DNA of 64,000 bases from Hyphomicrobiales bacterium (GCA_016716745.1 JADJVD010000003.1:214001-278000), one strand, 5' to 3'. Numbered from the stretch's first letter, positions 18,104 to 27,771 are shown. Notes: generated by a model not told the origin, from the letters alone. A program made the numbers and translations.

Positions 18104-18810
18104 TGAGCGCCGAACCGCTTCTCGCCGTCCGCAACCTGCAGGCCTGGTACGGCGAATCCCACGTGCTTCACGGCGTCGATTTCGACGTGCGTCCGGGCGA
18201 AGTCGTGACGCTGCTCGGCCGCAACGGCGCGGGCAAGACGACGACGCTGAAGTCGATCATGGGCATCGTCGGCAAGCGCAAGGGCTCGGTGACGTTCGAG
18301 GGGCGCGAGACCGTCGGGCTCACCTCCGACAAGATCGCGCGGCAGGGCATCGCGCTCTGCCCTGAGGAGCGCGGCATCTTCTCGAGCCTCGACGTGAAGG
18401 AGAATTTGCTGCTGCCTCCGCAGGTCAAGCCGGGCGGGCTCTCGGTCGAGCAGATCTTCGATCTGTTTCCGAACCTGAAGGAGCGCCTGGCGAGCCAGGG
18501 CACCAAGCTCTCCGGCGGCGAGCAGCAGATGCTGGCGATCGGCCGCATCCTGCGCACCGGCGCGCGGCTGCTGCTGCTCGACGAGCCGACGGAGGGCCTC
18601 GCCCCGGTCATCATCCAGCAGATCGGCCGCACCATCGCGCGGCTGAAGACGGAAGGCTTCACGGTTCTGCTCGTCGAGCAGAACTTCCGCTTCGCCTCGA
18701 CGGTGGCGGACCGTTACTATGTGATGGAGCATGGCAAGGTGATCGACGCCTTCGCCAACTCCGAACTCGCCGCCAACATGGACAAGCTGCACGACTATCT
18801 CGGCGTGTGA
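18103..18810 (+). CDS. livF: Branched-chain-type ABC importer ATP-binding protein
   Basis: This is a 235-residue ATPase of the LivF type with Walker A GRNGAGKTT, signature LSGGEQQMLAIGR, Walker B LLLDEPTEGLAP and switch VEQNFR. It pairs with LivG to drive the LivH-LivM permease. The operon order livG-livF-SBP-livH-livM is complete. Confidence 0.93.
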   Translation: MSAEPLLAVRNLQAWYGESHVLHGVDFDVRPGEVVTLLGRNGAGKTTTLKSIMGIVGKRKGSVTFEGRETVGLTSDKIARQGIALCPEERGIFSSLDVKENLLLPPQVKPGGLSVEQIFDLFPNLKERLASQGTKLSGGEQQMLAIGRILRTGARLLLLDEPTEGLAPVIIQQIGRTIARLKTEGFTVLLVEQNFRFASTVADRYYVMEHGKVIDAFANSELAANMDKLHDYLGV

Positions 18811-18848
18811 CGCCGGATGGACGGAACGAACGACAAGGGAGGATCGAA

Positions 18849-20063
18849 ATGCGTTTGACGACTGCAACCGCCATCGCCGCGCTGGCCTTGAGCTCGCTCG
18901 GCGCCATGGCGCAGGACAAGACGGTCAAGATCGGCAACCTCAACGACATGTCGAGCCTTTACGCCGATGTCGGCGGCCCGGGCTCGACGGTCGCCGCGCA
19001 GATGGCGGCCGAGGATTCGGGCCTGGCCGCGAAGGGCTGGAAGATCGAGGTGATCGGCGGCGACCATCAGAACAAGCCCGACATCGGCGGCGGCATCGCC
19101 CGCCAGTGGTACGACGTCGACGGCGTCGACGTGATCGTCGACACGCCGAACTCCGGCGTCGCGCTGGCGGTCAACCAGATCACCAAGGACAAGAACCGGG
19201 TGTTCCTGAACTCGGGCGCGGCGTCCTCCGATCTGACGGGCAAGGCCTGCACGCCGAACACGATCCACTGGACCTACGACACCTACGCGCTCGCCAACAC
19301 GACGGGCAAGGCGGTGGTGAAGGCCGGCGGCGACACCTGGTTCTTCCTGACCTCGGACTACGCCTTCGGCCATGCGCTCGAGCGCGACACCGAGGCGGTC
19401 GTCCTCGCCAATGGCGGCAAGGTCAACGGCAAGGTGCGCCACCCGCTCAACACGCCGGACTTCTCCTCCTTCCTGCTGCAGGCGCAGACCTCGAAGGCGA
19501 AGATCATCGGCCTCGCCAACGCCGGCGGCGACACGACGAACGCGATCAAGCAGGCCTCCGAATTCGGCATCACCGCCGGCGGCCAGCAGCTCGCCGCGCT
19601 GCTGCTGTTCCTCACCGACGTGAACGCGCTCGGCCTCAACGTTGCGCAGGGACTGACCTTCACCGAGTCCTTCTACTGGGATGCGAACGAGGGCACGCGC
19701 GCCTTTTCCGAGCGCTTCGCCAAGCGCATGAAGAACGGCGCCAAGCCGACGATGGTGCAGGCCGGCACCTATTCGGCCGTGCTGCACTATCTCAAGGCGC
19801 TCGAGGCGCTCGGCGGCAATCCGAAGGACGGCGCCAAGATCGTCGCAAAGATGAAGGAAATGCCGACCGACGATGCGCTGTTCGGCAAGGGCTCGATCCG
19901 CGCCGACGGCCGCAAGATCCATCCGGTCTACCTCTTCGAGGTGAAGAAGCCGGCCGAATCCAAGGGCGCGTGGGACTACTACAAGCTGAAGGCGACGGTG
20001 CCGGCCGATGAGGCCTTCCGTCCGCTCAAGGACAGCGAGTGCCCGCTCGTCAAGAAGGGCTGA
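18849..20063 (+). CDS. ABC importer periplasmic substrate-binding protein (Leu/Ile/Val-binding family)
   Basis: This is a 404-residue protein. ATG 18849 has an AAGGGAGGA ribosome site six bases upstream. A signal peptide ends at GAMA-QDKTV. The mature part is a type I periplasmic binding fold (VKIGNLNDMSSLYADVGGPG, WFFLTSDYAFGHALERD). This subfamily commonly binds aromatic acids or other non-amino-acid ligands rather than leucine; this is inferred only from the nearby acyl-CoA synthetase. It lies between the ATPase and permease genes. Confidence 0.92.
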   Translation: MRLTTATAIAALALSSLGAMAQDKTVKIGNLNDMSSLYADVGGPGSTVAAQMAAEDSGLAAKGWKIEVIGGDHQNKPDIGGGIARQWYDVDGVDVIVDTPNSGVALAVNQITKDKNRVFLNSGAASSDLTGKACTPNTIHWTYDTYALANTTGKAVVKAGGDTWFFLTSDYAFGHALERDTEAVVLANGGKVNGKVRHPLNTPDFSSFLLQAQTSKAKIIGLANAGGDTTNAIKQASEFGITAGGQQLAALLLFLTDVNALGLNVAQGLTFTESFYWDANEGTRAFSERFAKRMKNGAKPTMVQAGTYSAVLHYLKALEALGGNPKDGAKIVAKMKEMPTDDALFGKGSIRADGRKIHPVYLFEVKKPAESKGAWDYYKLKATVPADEAFRPLKDSECPLVKKG

Positions 20064-20070
20064 CGCGACA

Positions 20071-20096
20071 GGCGCCCTGCCATTGCGCAGGGCGCC
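20071..20096 (+). terminator. Intercistronic hairpin between the binding-protein gene and livH
   Basis: A perfect 10-bp stem ggcgccctgc/gcagggcgcc with loop cattgc begins 8 bases after the stop codon and is followed by atttcctc. It probably attenuates transcription or protects the upstream mRNA, so that binding protein exceeds permease. Confidence 0.65.
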
Positions 20097-20136
20097 ATTT
20101 CCTCAACCGCGCGCGGCGCGATTCGAGACATACGCG

Positions 20137-21015
20137 ATGTTCGGCATTCCCACGCAGGCCCTGTTCAGTCAGCTCTTGCTCGGGCTGATCAACGGCTCGT
20201 TCTACGCGCTGCTCAGTCTCGGCCTCGCCGTGATCTTCGGCATGCTGAACATCGTCAATTTCGCGCATGGCGCGCTCTACATGATGGGCGCCTTCGTCGC
20301 CTGGTTCCTGCTCGGCTACGCCGGCATCGGATACTGGGGCGCGCTCATTCTGGCGCCGCTGGCGGTCGGCTTTGTCGGCGTCGTCATCGAGCGGACGATG
20401 CTGCAGCGCCTCGCCGGCCTCGACCATCTCTACGGGCTGCTGCTCACCTTCGGGCTCGCGCTGGTCATCCAGGGCGTGTTCCAGAACCAGTTCGGCTCCT
20501 CGGGCATGCCCTACGCCATTCCGCCGCAGCTCACGGGCGGCCAGAATCTCGGCTTCATGTTCCTGCCGAACTACCGCGCCTGGGTGGTGGTGTTCTCGCT
20601 CGTCGTCTGCATCGCCACCTGGTTCATGATCGAGAAGACGCGCCTCGGCTCCTATCTGCGCGCGGCGACGGAAAATCCGACGCTGGTGCGCGCCTTCGGC
20701 GTCAACGTGCCGCTGATGATCACGCTGACCTATGGCTTCGGCGTCGGCCTAGCGGGGCTGGCCGGCGTCCTGTCGGCGCCGATCAATCAGGTGCGTCCGC
20801 TGATGGGCGCCGATCTCATCATCGTCGTGTTCGCCGTCGTCGTGATCGGCGGCATGGGCTCGATCATGGGTTCGGTCATCACCGGCTTCGCGCTCGGCGT
20901 CATCGAGGGCCTGACCAAGGTCTTTTATCCCGAGGCCTCAAACACCGTGATTTTCGTCATCATGGCCATCGTCCTGCTGATCAAGCCGGCGGGCCTGTTC
21001 GGAAGGGCCGCCTGA
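20137..21015 (+). CDS. livH: Branched-chain-type ABC importer permease
   Basis: This is a 292-residue polytopic permease with LivH hallmarks: LLLGLINGSFYALLSLGLAV, FGMLNIVNFAHGALYMMGAF, the loop RAATENPTLVRAFGVNV contacting the ATPase, and GGMGSIMGSVITGF. ATG 20137 begins right at the homology (MFGIPTQALFSQLLLG). Confidence 0.93.
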   Translation: MFGIPTQALFSQLLLGLINGSFYALLSLGLAVIFGMLNIVNFAHGALYMMGAFVAWFLLGYAGIGYWGALILAPLAVGFVGVVIERTMLQRLAGLDHLYGLLLTFGLALVIQGVFQNQFGSSGMPYAIPPQLTGGQNLGFMFLPNYRAWVVVFSLVVCIATWFMIEKTRLGSYLRAATENPTLVRAFGVNVPLMITLTYGFGVGLAGLAGVLSAPINQVRPLMGADLIIVVFAVVVIGGMGSIMGSVITGFALGVIEGLTKVFYPEASNTVIFVIMAIVLLIKPAGLFGRAA

Positions 21016-21016
21016 C

Positions 21017-21988
21017 ATGACCGCCGCGACCGACGTTCTGGCTCCCGCCGCCGCGCCTGCGCCGCGCCGCCGCGATTTCGAAGTCGTCTTTGCGTTGATG
21101 GCGGCGTTGCTCGTCGCCGCGCCCTTCGTCGTCTATCCGGTGTTCCTGATGCAGGCGCTGTGCTTCGCGCTGTTCGCCTGCGCCTTCAACTTGTTGATCG
21201 GGTATGTCGGGCTGCTGTCCTTCGGGCACGCGATGTTTCTCGGCAGCGCCGGCTATGTCAGCGCGCACGCGGCGAAGGAGTGGGGTGTGACGCCGGAGCT
21301 GGCGATCCTGCTCGGCGTGCTCACCTCCGGCGCGATCGGCCTCGTGGTCGGCGCGCTGGCGATCCGCCGGCAGGGCATCTATTTCGCCATGATCACGCTG
21401 GCGCTGTCGCAGATGATCTATTTCTTCTGCCTGCAGGCGCCGTTCACGCATGGCGAGGACGGCATCCAGTCGGTGCCGCGCGGCAAGCTGTTCGGCGTGC
21501 TCGACCTTGCCGACAACATGACGATGTATTTCTTCGTGCTGGCGGTGTTCCTCGGCGGCTTCCTGCTCATCTACCGCATCATCCACTCGCCGTTCGGGCA
21601 GGTGCTCAAGGCGATCCGCGAGAACGAGCCGCGCGCCATCTCGCTCGGCTATTCGGTGGATCGCTACAAGCTCGCCGCCTTCGTGATGTCGGCGGCGCTG
21701 GCGGGCCTTGCGGGCGCGACGAAATCGCTCGCGCTGCAGAACGCCTCGCTGACGGACGTGCATTGGTCGATGTCGGGCGAAGTCGTGCTGATGACGCTGA
21801 TCGGCGGCCTCGGCACGATGTTCGGGCCGGTCGTCGGCGCCTTCGTCATCATCGCGATGCTGAACTATCTGGCGCAGTTCGGGCAATGGGTGCTGGTGAT
21901 CCAGGGCGTGATCTTCGTGGTCTGCGTGCTCGCCTTCCGGCGCGGCGTCGTCGGCGAGATCGGCGCGCTGATCCGACGCGAGCTCTGA
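21017..21988 (+). CDS. livM: Branched-chain-type ABC importer permease
   Basis: This is a 323-residue LivM-type permease: FNLLIGYVGLLSFGHAMFLG, then AIRENEPRAISLGYSVDRYK (ATPase-coupling loop), and LIGGLGTMFGPVVGAFVI. It starts one base after the livH stop. It completes the importer begun at 17351. Confidence 0.93.
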   Translation: MTAATDVLAPAAAPAPRRRDFEVVFALMAALLVAAPFVVYPVFLMQALCFALFACAFNLLIGYVGLLSFGHAMFLGSAGYVSAHAAKEWGVTPELAILLGVLTSGAIGLVVGALAIRRQGIYFAMITLALSQMIYFFCLQAPFTHGEDGIQSVPRGKLFGVLDLADNMTMYFFVLAVFLGGFLLIYRIIHSPFGQVLKAIRENEPRAISLGYSVDRYKLAAFVMSAALAGLAGATKSLALQNASLTDVHWSMSGEVVLMTLIGGLGTMFGPVVGAFVIIAMLNYLAQFGQWVLVIQGVIFVVCVLAFRRGVVGEIGALIRREL

Positions 21989-22010
21989 GCGAAGGCGGGC
22001 GCCGCGTGGA

Positions 22011-22346
22011 TCAGCGCGGCGTCAGCCGCACGACGGCGGGGCGCGGCACGGTCATGAAATTGCGGCTGGGGCGACGCTCGACGATGACGCCGCGCGGCGC
22101 GGCCTCGCCGTAGCGGGCGGCCGGCGTGACGATGGTGCGACGCGCCTCCTGCGCGGCCGCGACCTCGGCGAGGCGCACGGCTTCGCGCGCCTCGTCCAGA
22201 TCCGCGCCCATCAGTTGCGCGGCGATCTCGGCCTGATGCTCGAGGTCGTCGGTCAATCCGCGCGCGGCGAACACGGCTTCCTCCAGCGTCGGCGGGTCGT
22301 GCCGGACGCGGACGGGCGGACGAGACTTCTTCTTGGCGGGGCGCAT
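22011..22346 (-). CDS. Small conserved-type basic protein, unknown function
   Basis: This is a 111-residue protein. ATG 22346 is supported by a GAGG nine bases upstream. The N-terminus is very basic (RPAKKKSRPPVRVRHDPP). A middle amphipathic helix (LEEAVFAARGLTDDLEHQAE) precedes an Ala-rich helix, and the C-terminus is basic. No signal peptide. No family recognised. Confidence 0.65.
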   Translation of the reverse strand: MRPAKKKSRPPVRVRHDPPTLEEAVFAARGLTDDLEHQAEIAAQLMGADLDEAREAVRLAEVAAAQEARRTIVTPAARYGEAAPRGVIVERRPSRNFMTVPRPAVVRLTPR

Positions 22347-22468
22347 CCCGGGATCCTCTCGCGCAACAGGATGCTCTGACGCGCCGGGACACGCAAGAAA
22401 AAATTGTGCAATGCAGCAATACGGGCGCGCAGGCCGCGCGCAGGGGCGCCGGCGAGGCGCGCGTCTGC

Positions 22469-23122
22469 TCAGTTCAGCACGCAAAATCCGTAGGTTCCGC
22501 CGCCGACGACGGCGCCGCGGGCGGCCGCGCACTGCTCGCGATGGGCCTGCGGGGTGAGGACGGGGCTCGGCGCGGCGTTCGCCGTGACGACCTCGAAGCC
22601 GCGCCTGACAGGTGGGGGCGGCTGATTCGCGCCGCCTTCGGTCGCGGCGTCGGCGGGGGGAGCTGCGGCCACGACCAAGGCGAAGCCCGGCCGCCGGGGC
22701 GGGGGCGGCAACAGTTCGGGCGGAATCGGCGGGGGCGCGTCCGGCGCGGCGAGGACCGGCGCGGGCGCGGTCTCGGCGGGCGCGGGCGCGGTCTCGGCGG
22801 GCGCGGGCGCGGTCTCGGCGGGCGCCGGTTCGATCGCCGCCTCCATCGCTGGCGGCTCGTCGAGCTGCTGCGGCCGCGTCGGCGGCAGCGGCGCGGCGAC
22901 TTCCATCGCCGGCGGCCCGAGCCGATCCGGCGGCGCCGTTTCGGGCTGAACGGCCATCGACGGCGCGGGCGTCGGCGAAGCGGGCGCGCGAGCGCCGTCC
23001 TCCGGCATGAACACGATCCGCGGCCCGACAGGGCCGGGCGCGGCGGACGGAGTCTCGGCCAGTCCCGCGTTGCGGACCGGCGCCAGACAGAGGAACAGGA
23101 CGCAGAACGCCAATCGACGCAT
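22469..23122 (-). CDS. Secreted Pro/Ala-rich protein, unknown function
   Basis: This is a 217-residue protein. A signal peptide (MRRLAFCVLFLCLAPVRNAG) precedes a long Pro/Ala-rich region with three exact PAPAETA heptads, encoded by 21-base tandem repeats near 22755-22825. The end QCAAARGAVVGGGTYGFCVLN holds two Cys that could pair. It probably sits in or spans the periplasm. It is divergent from the export operon at 23423. Confidence 0.7.
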   Translation of the reverse strand: MRRLAFCVLFLCLAPVRNAGLAETPSAAPGPVGPRIVFMPEDGARAPASPTPAPSMAVQPETAPPDRLGPPAMEVAAPLPPTRPQQLDEPPAMEAAIEPAPAETAPAPAETAPAPAETAPAPVLAAPDAPPPIPPELLPPPPRRPGFALVVAAAPPADAATEGGANQPPPPVRRGFEVVTANAAPSPVLTPQAHREQCAAARGAVVGGGTYGFCVLN

Positions 23123-23422
23123 CGAACACCTTGATAAGGCGAGGATAGCGGCAACGGTTTAACGCCGCGTTCACGCTGGCGCGCAGCTTGGGCGCCAAGC
23201 CGCCTCGCCGGGGTCGCCAGATCGGGGAATGCCGCGACTTCGCCGGATTGGCGCAACCGATCCTTCAAGCGGGAGGGACTAAGCGAAGGCTTGGCCGAAA
23301 GCTTGGCCGCAGATCAGGGGCGCGGGGTCGGCGTCTCGTCCGAATCGGGGCTGCGAATGGACGAATCGCCCGCCGTCGTGCCATCTGCTCGCGTGTCGAC
23401 GTCCATCATTTCCACAATCGCG
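23123..23422. other. Divergent intergenic region before the export operon (300 bp)
   Basis: It contains a short direct repeat (agcttggccg-type, near 23290-23312). It presumably holds both promoters; none is clear. In-frame upstream starts exist for the HlyD gene at 23291 and 23357. Confidence 0.35.
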
Positions 23423-24166
23423 ATGCCGCGCATGTCCCTCTCGATCAAGGCGCTCGCCCTTTCCGGGCTGCTGGCCGTCTGGCTGACGCCGGCGCGCGCC
23501 GAGACGCTGCGCGGCTTCGTGCGCGCCATCGACGACGCCGTGATCGCCACGGAGCTCAACGCGCGCGTCGTCGCCTTCGCCTACCGGGAGGGCGACGCCT
23601 TCCGCAAGGACGACGTGCTGATCGGCTTCGATTGCGCCAAATACGCCTCCGATCTGCGCGCCGCGCAGGCGGAGCAGAAACTCAACGCGATCGCGCTCGA
23701 AAGCTCGCAGGTTCTCGAACGTCGCGGCGCCGGCGGGTCGTTCGACGTGCAACTGAACAAGGCTCGTGTCGACAAGGCGGTCGCCGCCGTCGACGGGCTG
23801 TCGGCGCGGGTCCGGGACTGCGAGATCCGCGCGCCGTTCGACGGGCACATGGGCGAGGTGCGCATCCGCCTGCACGAGATGTCGACGCCGAACCAGCCGC
23901 TGTTCCGGATCGTCAGCGCGGCCAATCTGGAGATCGACCTGATCGCGCCGTCCAACTATCTGGTCTGGCTGAAGCCGGACCACGAATTCGACGTGCGGAT
24001 CGAGGAGACGGGCGCGACCAAGCGGGTGAGGGTGGCGCGCATCGCCGCGGCGGTCGACCCGGTGAGCCAGACGGTGAAGGTCACAGCCGCCTTCCGCGAC
24101 GACAAGGCGGACGTGCTTCCGGGCATGAGCGTCTCGGCCGATCTCAATCCGCCGGCCCAGCGATGA
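23423..24166 (+). CDS. Periplasmic adaptor (HlyD/RND membrane-fusion family)
   Basis: This is a 247-residue protein if started at ATG 23423 (ATG 23432 is equally possible; no clear ribosome site decides). An N-terminal signal or anchor (SIKALALSGLLAVWLTPARA) is followed by a split lipoyl/barrel-sandwich domain (RGFVRAIDDAVIATELNARV ... DCEIRAPFDGHMGEVRI), a short coiled-coil hairpin (AAQAEQKLNAIALESSQVLE), and a beta-barrel ending VLPGMSVSADLNPP. Such adaptors bridge inner-membrane exporters and TolC. It is smaller than typical RND adaptors. Its TGA overlaps the next ATG, making it the first gene of a coupled trio. Confidence 0.85.
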   Translation: MPRMSLSIKALALSGLLAVWLTPARAETLRGFVRAIDDAVIATELNARVVAFAYREGDAFRKDDVLIGFDCAKYASDLRAAQAEQKLNAIALESSQVLERRGAGGSFDVQLNKARVDKAVAAVDGLSARVRDCEIRAPFDGHMGEVRIRLHEMSTPNQPLFRIVSAANLEIDLIAPSNYLVWLKPDHEFDVRIEETGATKRVRVARIAAAVDPVSQTVKVTAAFRDDKADVLPGMSVSADLNPPAQR

Positions 24167-25647
24167 GCGCCAGCGCGGCGCCGCCCGGCGGCGGCACGGT
24201 TCGGGTCGCGGCCGTTCCGACCGGCGGGCAGGCCGGTCAGCCCCAGCGCGTCACGATCGGCGCCGCCGCCGGCGCGGCCGGGCCGGGCGGTCCGACGCCG
24301 CTCAACATGCCGCGCCCCGGCGCGCAGGCTGAGGATCCGACCGCCGGCCTGCGGCATCTCTTGCGCGTCGAGGCCGAGATGCGCCGCGCGCGCGACCTCG
24401 AAGAACTGACGATCCTGACGCTGAACGAAGCGCGCAAGATCGCGCGCGCGCGCCAGACGCTCTACGCCGAGCTGGCCGCGGACGGGGCGTTGCGCCTGAC
24501 GCGCGTCTCGGGCCTGCCGACGCTGGATCGCGACGCGCCCGTCATCCGCTGGCTGGAGCGGGCGCTGACCGACGCCTTCCCGCCGGGATCGGTCGGCCAG
24601 CGCGCCGCCCGCCTGCTGGAGGCGCGCGGGCCGGACGAGGAGGGCGGCGCCCATCCGTTCCGGCATGCGTTGTGGCTGCCGCTGGCGCGGCGCGACGAAG
24701 CGCCCTTCGGCGCTTTGGTGGCGCTGCGCGAGGCCGAGTGGGGCGAGGCCGACACGGCGCTCGCCGAGCGCGTCGCCGAGACCGCCGCGCACGCCGCCGC
24801 CGCGCTGATGGCGAGCCGGCCGCGCGCGCCGCGCCGGCGCAGGCTCTGGATCGCCGCCGCGGCGGTGGCGACCGTCGCCGCCATGGCGATTCCGGTGCCT
24901 ATGACGGCGCTCGCGCCGGCCGAGATCGTCGGCCGCGACGCCTTCGTCGTCGCCGCGCCGATCGAGGGCGTGGTCGAGCGCATCGTCGTGGCTCCGAGCG
25001 CGATGGTGAAGGAGGGCGATCTGCTGGCGCAGTTCGTCGACACCGCCCAGCGCAACCAGCTCGAAGTGTCGCAGCGCGAGGTCGAGGTGGCGGAAGCCAA
25101 GCTCAGGCAGATTTCGCAGGCCGCGTTCTTCGACGACAAGGCGCGGCGCGAGATCGCGCAGTCGCGCGCCGAGCTGAAGCAGAAGGTGGCCGAGCGCGAT
25201 TTCGCCAGCGACCAGTTCGAGAAGACCAAGGTGCGCGCCCCGCGCGCCGGCATCGCGGTCTACGCCGATCCGAAGGAATGGGTGGGCCGGCCCGTCGCGA
25301 CGGGCCAACGCATGCTCGAACTCGCCGACGCGCAGTCCGTGCTGATCCGGGTCGACCTGCCGGTGTCGGACGCCATCGTCCTGAAGCAGGGCGCGCGGAC
25401 GCGCCTGTTCCTCGATTCCGAGCCGCTGCGGCCGATTGGCGGCCATGTCGCCACCGTCTCGCACGCGGCCCGCCATATCGAGGGGCGGGGCCTCGTCTAC
25501 CGGATCGACGCCGCGCTCGACGATGGCGTCGAGCCGCCGCGCCTGGGGGCGCGCGGAACGGCGCAGATCAGCGGCGAGGTCGCGCCGCTCGGCTTCTACC
25601 TGTTCCGCCGGCCGCTGGCGTGGGCGCGGCAGAAGGTCGGCCTGTGA
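24163..25647 (+). CDS. Membrane adaptor: N-terminal GAF-like domain fused to HlyD
   Basis: This is a 494-residue protein. Residues ~60-220 look like a GAF sensor (EMRRARDLEELTILTLNEAR, PLARRDEAPFGALVALREAE) and should be cytosolic. One transmembrane helix follows a basic patch (RRRRLWIAAAAVATVAAMA, ~225-245). The periplasmic HlyD part has a lipoyl half-motif (VVAAPIEGVVERIVVAPSAM), a coiled coil (REVEVAEAKLRQISQAAFFD), the second half (TKVRAPRAGIAVYADPKEW) and a beta-barrel. Putting a cytosolic sensor on an adaptor suggests gated export. It overlaps its neighbours by four bases on both sides. Confidence 0.8.
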   Translation: MSASAAPPGGGTVRVAAVPTGGQAGQPQRVTIGAAAGAAGPGGPTPLNMPRPGAQAEDPTAGLRHLLRVEAEMRRARDLEELTILTLNEARKIARARQTLYAELAADGALRLTRVSGLPTLDRDAPVIRWLERALTDAFPPGSVGQRAARLLEARGPDEEGGAHPFRHALWLPLARRDEAPFGALVALREAEWGEADTALAERVAETAAHAAAALMASRPRAPRRRRLWIAAAAVATVAAMAIPVPMTALAPAEIVGRDAFVVAAPIEGVVERIVVAPSAMVKEGDLLAQFVDTAQRNQLEVSQREVEVAEAKLRQISQAAFFDDKARREIAQSRAELKQKVAERDFASDQFEKTKVRAPRAGIAVYADPKEWVGRPVATGQRMLELADAQSVLIRVDLPVSDAIVLKQGARTRLFLDSEPLRPIGGHVATVSHAARHIEGRGLVYRIDAALDDGVEPPRLGARGTAQISGEVAPLGFYLFRRPLAWARQKVGL

Positions 25648-27771
25648 CGCCGGGCGCCGACAGGCTCGCCGCCGCGCCGCTGCCGCAGCTGCGCGAGGAT
25701 CTGAGGCTGGTCGAGGGCGCGCCGCGCGGCGGCGAGGCGGGCTGGCTCGTCTACGATCCGCTGCAACACCGCTATCACGAGCTGTCGGCGCTCGGCCACG
25801 CCGGCGCTCGCCTCGTGGCGTCCGGGGGCGAGTTTCGCGACCGTGGCGGGCGAGCTGTCCGCGCGTCTCGGGCGGGCTGCGGGCGTCGAGGAAGTCGCCG
25901 CGATCGTGCGGCAGTTCGATCAGCTCGGCCTGCTGGCAGAGCCGGTGCAGGGCTGGCCCTCGCTGGTGACGGCGGCGCGCAAGCAGCGCAAGAATCCGGT
26001 CTCCTGGCTGCTGCACAACTATCTGTTCATGCGCTGGCCGCTGGTGCGGCCGCAACGCGCCCTCGAGGCGACGCTGCCGATCGCCCGCGCCTTCGCCTCG
26101 CGACCGGCGATCGCCGCCTATCTGATGGTCTCGATCGTCGGAATCTATCTGGCCTCGCGCGAATGGACGGCGTTTCAGGGCACGTTCGCGGCCTTCCTGT
26201 CGCTCGAGGGCATTGCCGGCTATCTCATCGCCATCGGCCTCGTGAAGACGCTGCACGAGCTCGGCCACGCCTACACGGCCGTCAATTTCGGCTGCCGCGT
26301 GCCGACGATGGGCGTCGCGCTGATGGTGCTGACGCCGGTGCTTTACACCGACGTCACCGACGCCTGGCGCCTCTCCGACCATCGCAAGCGCACGCTCATC
26401 GACGCGGCCGGGATGCTGGTCGAACTCGTCATCGCGGGGCTGGCGACGGCGGCGTGGGCGGTGCTGCCGGAGGGGACGGCCAAGAGCGCCGCCTTCTTCG
26501 TGGCGGCGGTGAGCTGGTTGATGAGCCTTGCGATCAACCTCAACCCGTTCATGCGTTACGACGCCTACTATCTGCTGGCCGACGCGCTCGACATTCCCAA
26601 TCTTCAGCCGCGCGCCTTCGCGCTCATGCGCTGGCGGCTGCGCGAACTTCTGTTCGGCCTCGGCAAGCCCTGTCCCGAGACCTGGGGGGCGGGGCTGAGG
26701 ACGCTGGTGATCGCCTACGGCGTCGCCACCGCCGTGTACCGGCTCGTCCTGTTCGTCGGCATCGCGGTGATGGTCTACTACCTCACTTTCAAGGTCCTCG
26801 GCATCCTGCTCTTTCTCGTCGAGATCGTGTGGTTCGTGGCCCGGCCGATCTGGTCCGAGGCGCGGCTGTGGTGGATGTGGCGCAAGGACATCGCGCGCCG
26901 GCCGCGCACGGCCGTTTCGGCGGCCGCCGCGCTCGCCGCGATTGCGCTGTTCTTCGTGCCCTGGAGCTCGCGGATCGAGCTCGAGGCGATCGTCGAGCCG
27001 GCGCAATCGCAGCGCCTGACCGCCGTGGCGCCGGCCGAGATCGCGGCGGTGCTCGCGCGCGAGGGAGACCGGGTGCGGCAGGGGCAGGAGGTGATGCGGC
27101 TGCGCTCGTCCAAGATCGACGCCGACATCGCCATCACCCAGAGCAAGTACGAGCTGACCCGCACGCGGCTGGACCGGCGCAGCAGCGACGCGGCGGACCT
27201 GCGCGACACGCTCGTCCTGCAAAGCGAGGCGCGGCAACTGCTCGACAAGCTCGCCGGCCTGCGCCGGCTCAACGAGGATCTCGTCGTGCGCGCGCAGATG
27301 GACGGCGTCATCGTCGACGTGCCGCCGGATCTGACGCCGGGGCGCATGGTCGGCCGCGGCGAGGAACTCGGTCTGGTCGTGTCGCCCGACGCGACGCAAT
27401 TGCGCGGCTACGTCACCGAGGGCGCGGCGGCCCGCCTCAAGCCGGGCGCTGCGGGGCGGTTCGTCCCCGACGATCTGACGCGCGCCGGTCTCGACGTGCG
27501 ACTCGTCAGCGTCGCGCCGGCGGCCTCGTCGGCGATCGAGATCCCGTATCTGACCAGCACGAATGGCGGGCTGATCGCCGTCAACGAGGATCGCGCGCTC
27601 GGCGCGGCGCCGGTTGAGGCGCAGTTTCTGGCGGTGCTGCAGCCCGAGGGGCGCGCCGCCTCGTCGCAGGTCGTGCGGGGGCTGATCCGGCTCGACGGCG
27701 AGGCGGAGAGCTTCTTCCGCCAGACGGCGCGTCGGGCGCTTTCGATCCTCGTCCGGGAATCGTCATTCTGA
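25644..27771 (+). CDS. PqqD-like/M50 metalloprotease/HlyD fusion protein, one frameshift
   Basis: The corrected length is 708 residues. GTG 25644 overlaps the preceding TGA (gtga). An extra G in the ggggg run at 25824-25828 breaks the frame. Residues ~10-100 resemble a PqqD-type peptide-binding domain. The site-2-protease core follows: HELGH at 204-208 (zinc His and Glu) and NPFMRYDAYYLLAD with Asp306 as the third ligand; the family usually has D-G where this has D-A. About six membrane segments follow, then a HlyD-like part (TAVAPAEIAAVLAREGDRV ... VVRAQMDGVIVDVPPDL). Such fusions are annotated in many proteobacteria, but I know of no tested function. Here it sits where a type I exporter ATPase would be. 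Confidence 0.82.
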
